From contig NZ_FNUY01000001.1 in assembly GCF_900108245.1 (NCBI RefSeq), positions 620,001-684,000 of the forward strand: a stretch of 64,000 nt of DNA. The letters run 5' to 3'. The first letter of the stretch is position 1, and each line of letters opens with the position of its first letter. The notes below the pieces were generated by a model. The model did not search any database. It was given only the letters and a program-made list of their open reading frames with translations, and was not told the DNA's origin. Below are positions 36,710 through 48,158 of this stretch, piece after piece. This DNA comes from Allobosea lathyri (lineage in GTDB: Bacteria; Pseudomonadota; Alphaproteobacteria; Rhizobiales; Beijerinckiaceae). A program made the position numbers and the translations under genes.

Positions 36710-39700
36710 TCAGCCTGCCTCGCGGATGCGTTCGGCCGTCGAAAGGTCGACCGAGACCATCTGGCTGACGCCGCGCTCGGCCATCGTCACGCCGAAGAGC
36801 CGCTCCATCCGCGCCATGGTGATCGGGTTGTGGGTGATCAGGATGAAGCGCGTCTGCGTGTCCCGCGCCATCTCGTCGAGCAGGTCGCAATAGCGCTCGA
36901 CATTGGCGTCGTCGAGCGGCGCATCGACCTCGTCCAGCACGCAGATCGGCGAGGGGTTGGTCAGGAACACCGCGAAGATCAGCGCGGTTGCGGTCAAAGC
37001 CTGCTCGCCGCCCGACAGCAGCGTCATCACCTGCGGCTTCTTGCCGGGCGGTCGGGCGAAGATTTCAAGCCCCGCATCCAGCGGGTCTTCGGAATCGACC
37101 AGCTTCAGCTCGGCGGTGCCGCCGCCGAACAACACACCGAACAGGCGCTGGAAATGCGCGTTCACCACCTCGAAGGCGGCGAGCAGGCGTTCGCGGCCCT
37201 CGCGATTGAGCGCGCCGATCGCCTGACGAAGCCGCCTGATCGCCTCGCTGAGGTCGTCGCGCTCGCCGGTCAGGCCCTCGCGCTTGGTCTTGACCTCGGC
37301 GAGTTCGTCCTCGGCCCGCAGATTGACCGCGCCCAGCCGCTCGCGCTCGGCCTTAAGGCCGGAGAGGCGGTGTTCGATCGTGTGCTGGTCAGGCAGGTCC
37401 TCGCCCGCCTTCAGCCCCGTCAGTGCCTGCAGGCCGTTCAGATCGGCCTCAAGCCCGTCCTCGATCTGGCGCGCGACATCGGCGACGCGTTGCCTGGCGG
37501 CCTCGAGCCGTGCTTCCGCCGAGGCACGCTGTTCGCGCGCACCCGAGAGCCCTTCGAGCGCGGCGCGTGCCTGCCGGTCGGCCTCTGCAAGGGATACCTC
37601 GCCGGCCGCCAACCTGTCGGCCGCGCTGCGTCGCGCGGTCTCCGCGGCCTCGATCTCGGCAAGCAGCCGTCGGCGCTCGGTCAGGAATGTGTCGGGCGCT
37701 TCGAGCAGGGTCTTCTGCTCCGCGCTGACCGCCGCGATGCGCCGACGTGTTTCGTCGGCGGTCTGGGCGCTTGTGGCGGCCCGCTCCTGCCAGGCCTTGA
37801 TGTCGGCGGCGATCGCTGCGCGCCGTTTCGTCCGCAGATCCGCCTCGCGGGCCAGCGTCTGGACATGGGCGCGGGCGTCGGATGCGGCGATGCGCCGTTC
37901 CCCGAGCAGGACCCGCGCCTTCAGCAAGGTGCTTTCAAGCTCGATCAGGGGCGCAAGCGCGGCGAACGCCTCATCGTGGGTGGCCACCTGCGCCGCCGCC
38001 TCCGCAACATTCTGGCCGGTCCGGCCGATCGCTTCCGTCAACGCCGAGCGTTTCGCAGCGGCCTCGCCGGCCTTGCGTTCGGCGCTGGCGAAATGTTCGC
38101 GGGCCTGATCGAGGGCGCGCCGCGCCAATCGCGCGGCTTCGAGCGTTGCGGTTTCGGCCTGTCCGGCCGTCCTTGTCTCGACGCTGGCTGCATTCAGCCC
38201 CTCGCGCGCTGCCTCGGCTGCCTTGCTCGCGGCTTGAGCTTCCTGTTCGAGATCGCCGAGGCGGTTCTTTTCGGCCAGGCGTCGTGCAGCAGGTGAGGGC
38301 GCCTCGGCCGCGCTGGTGAACCCATCCCACCGCCAGATGTCGCCTTCGCGCGAAACCAGCCTTTGGCCAGGCTTCAGCGCCTCCCGCAGACGCGCGCCGT
38401 CGGCGCGCGCGACCACGCCGATCTCGCTGAGACGCCGATTCAGCGCAGCCGGACCGCGCACATGCTGCGCCAGGGCCTCGACGCCCTCTGGCAAGGCGGG
38501 GTCTCCCACGCCCGGGCCGCTATCGCGCCAATGGGTTGGCGCCGAGACATCGCCGGCCGCGTCGAGATCATCGCCCAATGCCGCTCCAAGCGCGATCTCG
38601 AAGCCTTTTGCCACGGTGATCGAATCGAGGATCGCCGGCCAGCGACCGCCGGTCGCCGGTGCCAGCAGCTTCTGCAACGTCCTGATTTCGGTTTCCAGCC
38701 GCTGCGCCTTGCGGTCGGCCTCCGCGAGCGGGCCGCGCAACTGCGCTTCGCGCTCACGCGCTGTAGCCAGGGTCGCGCGGGCAGCAGAGGCGGCGGCATC
38801 CGCATCCCGCATCGCCGCTTCAGCGCCCGCGAGGGTTTTCCGCAGGCTGTCCAGCGGCGTCGCGGCATTGGCGGCGTCGAGGGCTGCCTGATCGCGCAGC
38901 AGGCGCTCGCGTTCGGAGGTGGCTCGGGCTTCGCGCTCGCGGGCCTCGCGCAGGGCTCGCTCCAGCGCGCCGCGCCTCGCGCCGAGTTCGGACAGCGCGG
39001 CCTGCGCCGCCCCATGCTCCGCCTCGGCGGAAGCGAGCGCAGCTTCCGCCGTCTCGAGCGCGGATTTTGCCGCATCCGCGCCGGCTGTGGCGCCGTCGCC
39101 TTCGCGGTCTAGGCCCCAATCCTCTTCCGCGAGCCGTGTCAGGCTTTCGGTCGCGTCGCGTGCGACATTGTCCTGGCGGACGAGATCGGCCTGCAGCTCC
39201 GTCAGCCTTCGGCCAAGCTCCTCGGCCCGTTGCTTGGCGCGCCGATTCTCGGCCTCCAGTTCGTCGAGCCCACGCTTGAGGCGCACCAGCGCTGCGGCCG
39301 CCGAAGCCTCGCCTTCGCGCAAGGCGGGCAGCTCATGGGCCGCGATCGCCTGCTTTTTCGCGGCTTCCGCCTGTATTCCGGTCTGTTCGGCGACGACGCG
39401 GACGGCCGCCTCCAGCGCCCGCTCTGCCTGTGCCTCCTGCCCGCGCGCCTGGTGGTGGGCGATCAGCGCCAGCGTCGCCTCGGCCCTGCGGATGTCGGAG
39501 GCGATGCTGCGATAGCGCCCCGCCTGCCGAGCCTGCCGCTGCAGGGCCTCGATCTGCGCATCGATCTCGCCGAGCACGTCCACCAGCCGGACGAGATTGT
39601 CCTCGGCCCCGCGCAGGCGCAGCTCCGCCTCGTGACGGCGGCTGTGCAGACCGGCGATGCCGGCGGCGTCTTCCAGAATTCGCCGGCGCGATTGCGGCTT

Positions 39701-40165
39701 GGCGGAGATGATCTCGCTGATCTGCCCCTGCCGCACGAGGGCGGGCGAGCGTGCGCCCGTCGCGGCATCGGCGAAGAGCAGCTGCACGTCGCGCGCGCGC
39801 ACCTCCTTGCCGTTGACGCGATAGGTCGAGCCTTCCTCGCGCTCGATCCGGCGGGTGACTTCGAGGATATCGGTCTCGTTGAAGGCGGCGGGCGCCTTGC
39901 GGTCGCTATTGTCCAGCGTGAGCGCGACCTCGGCCATGTTGCGGCCCGGGCGCTCGTTCGAGCCGGCGAAGATGACATCGTCCATCCCCGAGCCGCGCAT
40001 GTTCTTGAACGAACTTTCGCCCATCACCCAGCGCAGGGCTTCGACGAGATTGGATTTGCCGCAGCCATTGGGGCCGACGATGCCGGTCAGCCCCGGCTCG
40101 ATCAGGAATTCCGTCGGTTCGACGAAGGTCTTGAAGCCGGTGAGCTTGAGGCGCGTCAGATGCAT
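36710..40165 (-). CDS. smc: Chromosome segregation protein SMC
   Basis: A 1151-residue condensin ATPase. Walker A is GPNGCGKSNLVEALRWVMGE near residue 32; two coiled coils flank the hinge (about 510-650); the ABC signature LLSGGEQALTATALIFAVF and Walker B CVLDEVDAPLDDANVERY lie at the C-terminus. It should act with ScpA/ScpB encoded elsewhere to compact and segregate the chromosome. The ATG at 40165 is preceded by GAAGGGAGA, which is part of the right end of the palindromic repeat at 40175-40302; TTG 40171 is an alternative. Last gene of the DUF721-DsbA-smc run. Confidence 0.97.
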   Translation of the reverse strand: MHLTRLKLTGFKTFVEPTEFLIEPGLTGIVGPNGCGKSNLVEALRWVMGESSFKNMRGSGMDDVIFAGSNERPGRNMAEVALTLDNSDRKAPAAFNETDILEVTRRIEREEGSTYRVNGKEVRARDVQLLFADAATGARSPALVRQGQISEIISAKPQSRRRILEDAAGIAGLHSRRHEAELRLRGAEDNLVRLVDVLGEIDAQIEALQRQARQAGRYRSIASDIRRAEATLALIAHHQARGQEAQAERALEAAVRVVAEQTGIQAEAAKKQAIAAHELPALREGEASAAAALVRLKRGLDELEAENRRAKQRAEELGRRLTELQADLVRQDNVARDATESLTRLAEEDWGLDREGDGATAGADAAKSALETAEAALASAEAEHGAAQAALSELGARRGALERALREAREREARATSERERLLRDQAALDAANAATPLDSLRKTLAGAEAAMRDADAAASAARATLATAREREAQLRGPLAEADRKAQRLETEIRTLQKLLAPATGGRWPAILDSITVAKGFEIALGAALGDDLDAAGDVSAPTHWRDSGPGVGDPALPEGVEALAQHVRGPAALNRRLSEIGVVARADGARLREALKPGQRLVSREGDIWRWDGFTSAAEAPSPAARRLAEKNRLGDLEQEAQAASKAAEAAREGLNAASVETRTAGQAETATLEAARLARRALDQAREHFASAERKAGEAAAKRSALTEAIGRTGQNVAEAAAQVATHDEAFAALAPLIELESTLLKARVLLGERRIAASDARAHVQTLAREADLRTKRRAAIAADIKAWQERAATSAQTADETRRRIAAVSAEQKTLLEAPDTFLTERRRLLAEIEAAETARRSAADRLAAGEVSLAEADRQARAALEGLSGAREQRASAEARLEAARQRVADVARQIEDGLEADLNGLQALTGLKAGEDLPDQHTIEHRLSGLKAERERLGAVNLRAEDELAEVKTKREGLTGERDDLSEAIRRLRQAIGALNREGRERLLAAFEVVNAHFQRLFGVLFGGGTAELKLVDSEDPLDAGLEIFARPPGKKPQVMTLLSGGEQALTATALIFAVFLTNPSPICVLDEVDAPLDDANVERYCDLLDEMARDTQTRFILITHNPITMARMERLFGVTMAERGVSQMVSVDLSTAERIREAG

Positions 40166-40174
40166 GGGCAATCT

Positions 40175-40302
40175 CCCTTCTCCCCTCGGGGGAGAAGGTG
40201 TCTGCGCAGCAGACGGATGAGGGCAGTCACGCGCTGCCCTGCCATCCTTCCCTCATCCGTCAGCGCTTCGCGCTGCCACCTTCTCCCCCGAGGGGAGAAG
40301 GG
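40175..40302. repeat. Palindromic repeat, CCCTTCTCCCCTCG type (copy 1), smc leader
   Basis: A perfect 26-bp inverted repeat (40175-40200 with 40277-40302), each arm itself containing a TCTCCCC/GGGGAGA hairpin, plus inner arms GACGGATGAGGG / CCCTCATCCGTC. Related to the element inside glyS at 62656-62821. The end facing smc (GAAGGGAGA on the minus strand) provides the likely ribosome binding site of smc. Confidence 0.92.
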
Positions 40303-40318
40303 AAACCCGCGCGCTTCT

Positions 40319-40954
40319 TCAGCCCGCGAGAAGCGGCTCCAGGATCTTGTCGAATTCGGCGATCGAGAGCGCACCTGAACGCTTCTGCCCGTTGATGAAA
40401 AAGGTCGGTGTCGAGTCGACGCCAGCCTTGGACCCACCATCCTTCACTTGCGTGACGGCGTCATAGATATCCTGCCGTTTCAAGCAGGCTTCAAACGATT
40501 CCTGTGTGAAACCGGCCTGTTTGACCAGGGCCGAGAGCGCATCGACCGGCTTGTCGGTGAAGGCCCAGCCCTTCTGCTGCGCAAACAGCAGATCGGTCAT
40601 CGGGAAATACTTGTCGTTGCCGTTGCAGCGGGCAAGCATGAAGCCCGCCGTCGCCAGCGGATCGAGCGGGAATTCGCGCAAGGTGAAGCGCGCCTTGCCG
40701 GTGTCGATGTATTTCGCTTTGAGCGCCGGCCAGGTGTCCTTGTGGAAGGTGGCGCAGTGCCCGCAGGTCAGCGACGCGTACTCGATGATCGTCACCTTGG
40801 CGTCGGGCGATCCGAGCCAGACATCGCCGAGCGGGCCGGCCGTCTTCAGATCGGCCTGGGCCTGCGCGGTCGTTGCGCCGAAGACCGTGGCGCCGACCAT
40901 TGCGGCGGCTGCGATCCCGGCCGTTCCGGTCAGAAGCTGTCGCCTGTTCGTCAT
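40319..40954 (-). CDS. DsbA family thiol:disulfide oxidoreductase
   Basis: A 211-residue periplasmic protein with an N-terminal signal (MTNRRQLLTGTAGIAAAAMV; the R-R suggests Tat but Sec is possible) and a thioredoxin fold. The active site is C64-G-H-C67 in YASLTCGHCATFHKD and the cis-proline loop is DSTPTFFINGQK. Resembles DsbA/BdbD-like thioredoxin-domain proteins located between DUF721 and smc in Rhizobiales. Likely forms or isomerises disulfides in exported proteins; substrates are unknown. Confidence 0.93.
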   Translation of the reverse strand: MTNRRQLLTGTAGIAAAAMVGATVFGATTAQAQADLKTAGPLGDVWLGSPDAKVTIIEYASLTCGHCATFHKDTWPALKAKYIDTGKARFTLREFPLDPLATAGFMLARCNGNDKYFPMTDLLFAQQKGWAFTDKPVDALSALVKQAGFTQESFEACLKRQDIYDAVTQVKDGGSKAGVDSTPTFFINGQKRSGALSIAEFDKILEPLLAG

Positions 40955-41047
40955 CGTAAAAGTTCCTCAAGGGGGTCGAATTGGTGTCCGGACCATAGAG
41001 GCGATCAAGATTGTGGCAAGATCGGTTCGTGCCCGCAGGGCCCAACC

Positions 41048-41545
41048 TCACGAAGCCGTGTCGAGTTGTGCCCGGTTTGCGTTCTGCGCCACGGATCGAC
41101 CCAGCCGCTCCAGCGCTTCGCGCAGGCCCGCATCCTCGATGCCCGCGACCTGCGCGGCGACCTGGGCGACGATCGCGGGATCGGGCGGGAGCGGCGCGGC
41201 CTTGACGACAGGCGCTTCCACCGGCCCCTGTTTCAGCACGAGCTTGCCGACCGCGCGCCAGCCGAGATGGGTGTTGACCCGCTCCAGCACCAGCGGACCC
41301 ATTTGCTGCATCTCCAGCGCAAAGGCGCCCTCGACCCGGACCACCATCGTGGCGGGCTCCGATATCTCGCCCGGCGATGGCCGCCGGCGCGGCCAGTCGA
41401 TCTTCAGCGGTCGCGTGCGCATGGCCAGCCGCTCGCCCACGATCTCGGGCCAGAGCGACACGATGGCGCGGCCGGCAAAGCCCTGCGCTGCCAGAGCAGG
41501 CGCGAGGCAGTCGTCTATGAGGTCAGCGAGCGGTTTGGCGGCCAT
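41048..41545 (-). CDS. DUF721 (DciA-like) protein
   Basis: A 165-residue protein with the DUF721 core MAAKPLADLIDDCLAPALAAQG...SLWPEIVGERLAMRTRPLKI, then a longer C-terminal region ending LREALERLGRSVA. DUF721 contains DciA, the helicase-loading protein of bacteria lacking DnaC, and this protein could serve that role. It is shorter than the open frame (to 41965); the ATG at 41545 is used because it begins the domain. Upstream of DsbA and smc on the same strand. Confidence 0.82.
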   Translation of the reverse strand: MAAKPLADLIDDCLAPALAAQGFAGRAIVSLWPEIVGERLAMRTRPLKIDWPRRRPSPGEISEPATMVVRVEGAFALEMQQMGPLVLERVNTHLGWRAVGKLVLKQGPVEAPVVKAAPLPPDPAIVAQVAAQVAGIEDAGLREALERLGRSVAQNANRAQLDTAS

Positions 41546-41601
41546 GTGCCATTGTGCGGGAGCGGCGCGGCTGCGGCAAGCCGAGTCTCCGGAAACAGTG
41601 T

Positions 41602-42168
41602 CTAACGCGCCGCGCGCCGCGCCCGCCATTCGGCAGCCGTGAGTTCCCAGATTTCGGCGAAATGCGATCCGGAGACATAAGCGCGCATTTCCGTGCGAAT
41701 GATCCTCATCCCCCCGCGTTCCGAGATTCGACGCGAGGCGATGTTGGCGCCGGCCTTCGGGACCTGCAGGACCTCCTGCCCCAGCACGTCGAACCAGAAA
41801 TCGGTCACGGCGTCGCAAGCCTCGCTCATCAACCCCTGTTTGCGCCAATCCGGCGCAATCCAGAAACCGCGATTGTCGCCGGGGCGCGCCATCAGGCTGA
41901 TTCCGCCGATCAAAATCTCGGGTTCTAGCTTCGGCCGCAGACTCCAGTGCCATTCCTCGCCGCACGCCATGCCGGGCAGGGCTACATTGCGCAAAAAGCT
42001 CTCGGCGCCGTCAGCCGGATAAGGCCAGGGAATGCTGTCGGTCAGGTAGCGCACGATCTCCCATTGCGGAAACAGTGCCTGGATGGCGGGAGCATCGGAG
42101 AGAGCGAGCGGCCTGAGCTGGAGGCGGCGGGTCTCAAGGGTGGGGATTATGTCGGGCGTTTGCGGCAT
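41602..42168 (-). CDS. GNAT family N-acetyltransferase (RimJ/RimL-like)
   Basis: A 188-residue acetyltransferase: LETRRLQLRPLALSDAPAIQALFPQWEIVRYL is the typical N-terminus, NRGFWIAPDWRKQGLMSEACDAVTDF carries the acetyl-CoA site, and VPKAGANIASRRISERGGMRII the C-terminal motif (usually N-x-x-S). The ATG at 42168 is the most family-like start; 42192 and 42222 are open. It is divergent from mutY across 77 bp. Confidence 0.88.
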   Translation of the reverse strand: MPQTPDIIPTLETRRLQLRPLALSDAPAIQALFPQWEIVRYLTDSIPWPYPADGAESFLRNVALPGMACGEEWHWSLRPKLEPEILIGGISLMARPGDNRGFWIAPDWRKQGLMSEACDAVTDFWFDVLGQEVLQVPKAGANIASRRISERGGMRIIRTEMRAYVSGSHFAEIWELTAAEWRARRAAR

Positions 42169-42245
42169 CGGGTCAGCTCTGTGGTTTCGCATGGCGCTTT
42201 CGTCAGCGCGCTTGCGGTCCAAGGCAGGCAGGCTAAACCGGGATC

Positions 42246-44499
<2,254 letters not shown>

Positions 44500-44538
44500 T
44501 CAAGACCGTTACGCAACTTCAACAGTCACGATCATGCC

Positions 44539-44649
44539 GAGTCAGGGTAAAAGCCGGGTTTCCACGATGAAAAAAATGCGTCCCGTTTTGGGGCTGCAGG
44601 ATTTGCCTAGCCCTTTGGAACTCAAGCCGAATTGCTAAATTCGGGTTAA
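44539..44649 (-). promoter_or_regulatory. ccrM promoter region with CtrA-like box and GANTC site
   Basis: In the 182-bp gap between rnhB and ccrM, the minus strand shows TTAA-N7-TTAG (44635-44649), one base off the CtrA consensus TTAA-N7-TTAA, and a GAGTC (44539-44543). In Caulobacter ccrM is activated by CtrA and is sensitive to GANTC methylation in its leader; the same logic is inferred here. Confidence 0.6.
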
Positions 44650-44675
44650 CGGCGCGCCCGCCTCGGCGGGGTAGT

Positions 44676-45287
44676 TCAGCGCCGCCAGACGCCCTTGACC
44701 GGGGCGAAGGAGTAGCGGTGCTCGGGGCAGGGGCCGTGCTCGATGAGCGCGGCGCGATGCTGGGCCGTGCCGTAGCCGACATGCGCCGTGAAGCCATACG
44801 CGGGATAGCGCCGGCCGAGCCGCACCATCATCCCGTCGCGCGTCACCTTGGCTACGATGGACGCTGCCGCGATCGAGGCGACAAGCCCGTCCCCCTGGAT
44901 GATCGCCTCGCAGGAGCAGCCGAAAACCGGCGGATCATTGCCGTCGACCAGCACGCGCAAGGGCGCGACCGGCAGCGCCGCCACCGCGCGGCGCATCGCC
45001 AGCAGCGTCGCCTGCCGGATGTTGATCGCGTCGATCTCGGCCGCAGTCACGCTGGCGATGCCGATGGCCAGGGCGGATTCGGCGATGTCGCGGAACAACT
45101 CCTCGCGGCGCAGCGCGCTCAGCCGCTTCGAATCGTCGAGCCCGTCGGGCACGGCCTTCGGGTCTAGAATGACGGCGGCTGCCACCACCGGCCCGGCCAG
45201 CGGCCCGCGCCCGACCTCGTCGACTCCCGCAAGGGGCCATAATCCGTCCGTGATGGCTTGCCGCTCGCGGCTGAAATCGGCGCTCAT
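44676..45287 (-). CDS. rnhB: Ribonuclease HII
   Basis: Excises ribonucleotides from DNA and cleaves RNA-DNA junctions. The 203-residue protein has [21 protein letters not shown] with D23 and E24, the third acid in VLVDGNDPP and the fourth in [10 protein letters not shown]. The ATG at 45287 gives family length. It precedes ccrM on the minus strand. Confidence 0.96.
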   Translation of the reverse strand: MSADFSRERQAITDGLWPLAGVDEVGRGPLAGPVVAAAVILDPKAVPDGLDDSKRLSALRREELFRDIAESALAIGIASVTAAEIDAINIRQATLLAMRRAVAALPVAPLRVLVDGNDPPVFGCSCEAIIQGDGLVASIAAASIVAKVTRDGMMVRLGRRYPAYGFTAHVGYGTAQHRAALIEHGPCPEHRYSFAPVKGVWRR

Positions 45288-45315
45288 GGCGCGGCTTATG
45301 CCGCAGGTCGCCGGG

Positions 45316-46542
45316 CTAGAACAGGCTGAGTTGCGCCTTTTCCCGCTCCGGCTTGAGAAACAGGTCGCTGCGCAGCCGCAGCCGCGTCCCATTGAAGCCG
45401 AGCCGCTCGGCCGCCATCTCGAAGCGCCGGCCGATCATCCAGGCATAGGGACCCGAGCCGACCTGACGCTGGCCCCAGGCAGCGTCGTAATCCTTGCCGC
45501 CGCGCGTCGAACGGATCAGCGAGACGACATGCCGCAGCTTGTCGGGATGATGCGTCAGCAGCCAGTCCTGCACCAGATCCTTCACCTCCAGCGGCAGCCG
45601 CAGCAGGACATAGCCCGCCTCGCGCGCCCCAGCCGCCTTGGCCGCGTCGAGGATGCGCTCGATCTCATGCTCGTTGATTGCGGGAATGATCGGCGCGACC
45701 AGAACGGTGACGGGGATGCCGGCCTCCGACAGGGCCTTGATCGTCTCCAGCCGCTTGATCGGGGAGGCCGCCCGCGGCTCCATGCCCCGCGCCAGCTTCG
45801 GGTCGAGCGTCGTCAGCGAGATCGCCACCTTGGCGAGCCCCTTTGCCGCCATCGGCGCGAGGATGTCGATGTCGCGCTGGACCAGCGCCGATTTCGTCAC
45901 GATCCCGACCGGATGGTTGAACCGCTCCAGCACTTCCAGGATCGAGCGCATGATGCGCAGCTTTTTCTCGATCGGCTGGTAGGCGTCGGTATTCGTGCCG
46001 ATCGCGATGGTGCGCGGCTGGTAGGACGCGGCAGAGAGTTCCTTCTCCAGCAGGATCGCGGCATCGGGCTTGGCTGTCAGCCGGCTCTCGAAGTCGAGCC
46101 CCGGCGACAGGCCGAGATAGGCATGGCTCGGCCTTGCGAAACAGTAGACGCAGCCATGCTCACAGCCGCGATACGGGTTGATCGAGCGATCGAAGGAAAT
46201 ATCGGGCGAGTCGTTTCGCGTGATGATGGTGCGCGGCTTCTCGATCGCGACCTCGGTCTTGAACGGCGGCAATTCGCCGAGCGAACCCCAGCCATCGTCC
46301 TCGTTGACACGCTGCTCCGACTCGAACCGGCCGCCGGGATTGATCGTCGCGCCGCGCCCGCGCCGCCGTTCAGGGTCGATGCGATGGCCGGCATAGGCGA
46401 GCGGCTCGATGGGGGCGATGCGTGCCGAGACCGATGCCGAGACAGACATCGGTTCGCCGTCCTGCCGCCTGAGTGGCTGGGCCGGAACGGGCCGGGCAGA
46501 GGGTCTGCTCGACGAGCTTGCAAAGGGTTTGGCCTGGCGCAT
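45316..46542 (-). CDS. PA0069 family radical SAM protein
   Basis: A 408-residue radical SAM protein related to spore-photoproduct-lyase-like Rv2578c/PA0069 proteins. The cluster cysteines are C127, C131 and C134 in [19 protein letters not shown] (C-x3-C-x2-C); the [18 protein letters not shown] segment is conserved. The N-terminal ~75 residues hold [13 protein letters not shown]. Reaction unknown; repair of DNA photoproducts has been suggested for relatives but not shown. It is divergent from the small glycosyltransferase-like gene. Confidence 0.92.
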   Translation of the reverse strand: MRQAKPFASSSSRPSARPVPAQPLRRQDGEPMSVSASVSARIAPIEPLAYAGHRIDPERRRGRGATINPGGRFESEQRVNEDDGWGSLGELPPFKTEVAIEKPRTIITRNDSPDISFDRSINPYRGCEHGCVYCFARPSHAYLGLSPGLDFESRLTAKPDAAILLEKELSAASYQPRTIAIGTNTDAYQPIEKKLRIMRSILEVLERFNHPVGIVTKSALVQRDIDILAPMAAKGLAKVAISLTTLDPKLARGMEPRAASPIKRLETIKALSEAGIPVTVLVAPIIPAINEHEIERILDAAKAAGAREAGYVLLRLPLEVKDLVQDWLLTHHPDKLRHVVSLIRSTRGGKDYDAAWGQRQVGSGPYAWMIGRRFEMAAERLGFNGTRLRLRSDLFLKPEREKAQLSLF

Positions 46543-46666
46543 GCGCTGAACCGTCCTGAAAGCGCCGGGAATCGGCGCCTGATCACATCTTCAATGTGAA
46601 CGTATAGAGAACAAATTGCAAGTGACAGGATTGCGACATGTTGCGTCGCGTCATATTGCTTTGCGC

Positions 46667-47155
46667 ATGCTCACAGCCGTGATCCGAGCCGCTGGCTCGC
46701 CCAAAGCACTCGCCGCGACCTTTTCTGTCCTGATCCCTGCCGTTGCGGACGGCTTTCTGGGCCATGCGGTTGTCGTCGATGCGATCGGCAGCAGCGATAT
46801 CGAGCGGCTCGCCGACGCGACCGGCGCGAGCTATCTGCGGGCTGGAAGCGCCGATGGCTGGCACCTGGGCGGCGCACAGGCGCGCGGCGACTGGCTGATC
46901 CTGCTCGATGCCGGCGACGTGCCTCTGCCCCATTGGACGCAGGCCGTGGAACGCCATCTCATTCTGGCACCGGACGTGCCGGCGCTGATTCCGTTGCGTG
47001 GCGTCGCCGGTTCGCTGCGCGAGCGCGCTGCAGTCTCGTTTGGCGGCCGTCGGCTGCGCGCCGGCCTCGTCGTGCCCAAGGGGCTGGTGCTCGCGGGCAA
47101 GCTGGGCAGCGCCCCGCGCCGCCTCGCTATACGCCGCGAGCGCGCGGAGCCCTGA
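46667..47155 (+). CDS. Small glycosyltransferase-like protein
   Basis: A 162-residue protein resembling the first half of family-2 glycosyltransferases: VIRAAGSPKALAATFSVLIPAVADG, a strand VVVDAIGSS, and GGAQARGDWLILLDAGDVPLPHWTQAVERHL, where L-L-D-A-G-D takes the place of the DxD nucleotide-sugar motif. It lacks the usual second half, so it may be inactive or a compact form. ATG 46667 is chosen; TTG 46616 is open. Adjacent to the radical SAM gene in divergent orientation. Confidence 0.65.
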   Translation: MLTAVIRAAGSPKALAATFSVLIPAVADGFLGHAVVVDAIGSSDIERLADATGASYLRAGSADGWHLGGAQARGDWLILLDAGDVPLPHWTQAVERHLILAPDVPALIPLRGVAGSLRERAAVSFGGRRLRAGLVVPKGLVLAGKLGSAPRRLAIRRERAEP

Positions 47156-47158
47156 ACG

Positions 47159-48049
47159 TCAGAGCTGGTTGGTCCGGAAGGTATCGCAGCTCTGCATCGA
47201 ACCCGTCGTCAGCCCGGTGTTGAACCAGCGCGTGCGCTGTGCCGACGAGCCATGCGTGAAGGAGTCGGGCACGACCTGACCCTGAGACGCCCGCTGCAGG
47301 CGGTCATCGCCGATCGCGGCGGCCGTCTTCATAGCCTCCTCGACGTCGCCGGAGTCGATGCGTCCCATCGCCTGGACGTTATGGGCCCAGACGCCGGCAA
47401 AGCAGTCTGCCTGCAATTCGATCCTGACCGAGATCGCGTTCGCATCGCGCTCGGAGGAACGCTCGCGCAATTGATTCGCCTTGGGCAGGATGCCGATCAG
47501 GTTCTGGATGTGATGGCCGACCTCATGGGCGATGACATAGGCATAGGCGAAGTCGCCGCCGCCGCCGAGCTTGCGCTGCATCTCCTGGAAGAAGGACAGG
47601 TCGAGATAGACGCGCTTGTCGGGCGGGCAATAGAATGGCCCCATCGCGGCCTGCGCGGTGCCGCAGCCCGAGCGGTCGACGCCTGAGAACAGCACCAGGC
47701 GCGGTGCCTGGTAGCGCGTATTCGCCTGCTGCGGCAGAACCTTGGTCCAGACGTCCTCGTTCTGGGCCAGCACGGCCGAGACGAAGCGGCCCATCTCGTC
47801 CGAAGGCGGACCTGCTGATTTGCGCGTCTCCTGCGTCGGAGGGCTGCGTCCGCCGATGCCGCCGATCATCTCGGCACCGCCAATCAGGATGCGCGGATCG
47901 ATGCCCAGCGCCCAGCCGACAAGGCCGAGCATCACCATGGTGCCGATGCCGAGCCCGCCACGACCACCGGGCATGCCGGCAAAGGTGCCGCCCCCGCCGC
48001 CACGCCGGTCCTCGACATTCTCGGACTGACGATAATCTTCCCACTTCAT
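47159..48049 (-). CDS. Neutral zinc metallopeptidase (YpfJ family)
   Basis: A 296-residue membrane-anchored protein with a TM segment (GIGTMVMLGLVGWALGID) and the zinc motif VIAHEVGHHIQN (H-E-x-x-H) at about 180, followed by ELQADCFAGVWAH providing the third ligand. CGTAQAAMGPFYCPPDKRVYLDLSFF is the family signature. Function is unproven; a periplasmic protease is likely. Converges with the glycosyltransferase-like gene, only 3 bp apart. Confidence 0.92.
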   Translation of the reverse strand: MKWEDYRQSENVEDRRGGGGGTFAGMPGGRGGLGIGTMVMLGLVGWALGIDPRILIGGAEMIGGIGGRSPPTQETRKSAGPPSDEMGRFVSAVLAQNEDVWTKVLPQQANTRYQAPRLVLFSGVDRSGCGTAQAAMGPFYCPPDKRVYLDLSFFQEMQRKLGGGGDFAYAYVIAHEVGHHIQNLIGILPKANQLRERSSERDANAISVRIELQADCFAGVWAHNVQAMGRIDSGDVEEAMKTAAAIGDDRLQRASQGQVVPDSFTHGSSAQRTRWFNTGLTTGSMQSCDTFRTNQL

Positions 48050-48158
48050 GGCTCAGCCCCTCGAACGCGTCCGCGCAATCTCGTGGACAGACGGCGAGAA
48101 CTCAAGCCGTCATTCCAAGAGAAGGTAATACACGAGACCGAGGACGGTTCCGGCGCAG

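Noticed and set aside
40175..40302. 26-bp inverted repeats as ends of an insertion sequence
   Set aside because: Only 76 nt lie between the arms, there is no transposase and no clear target duplication; classed as a palindromic repeat.
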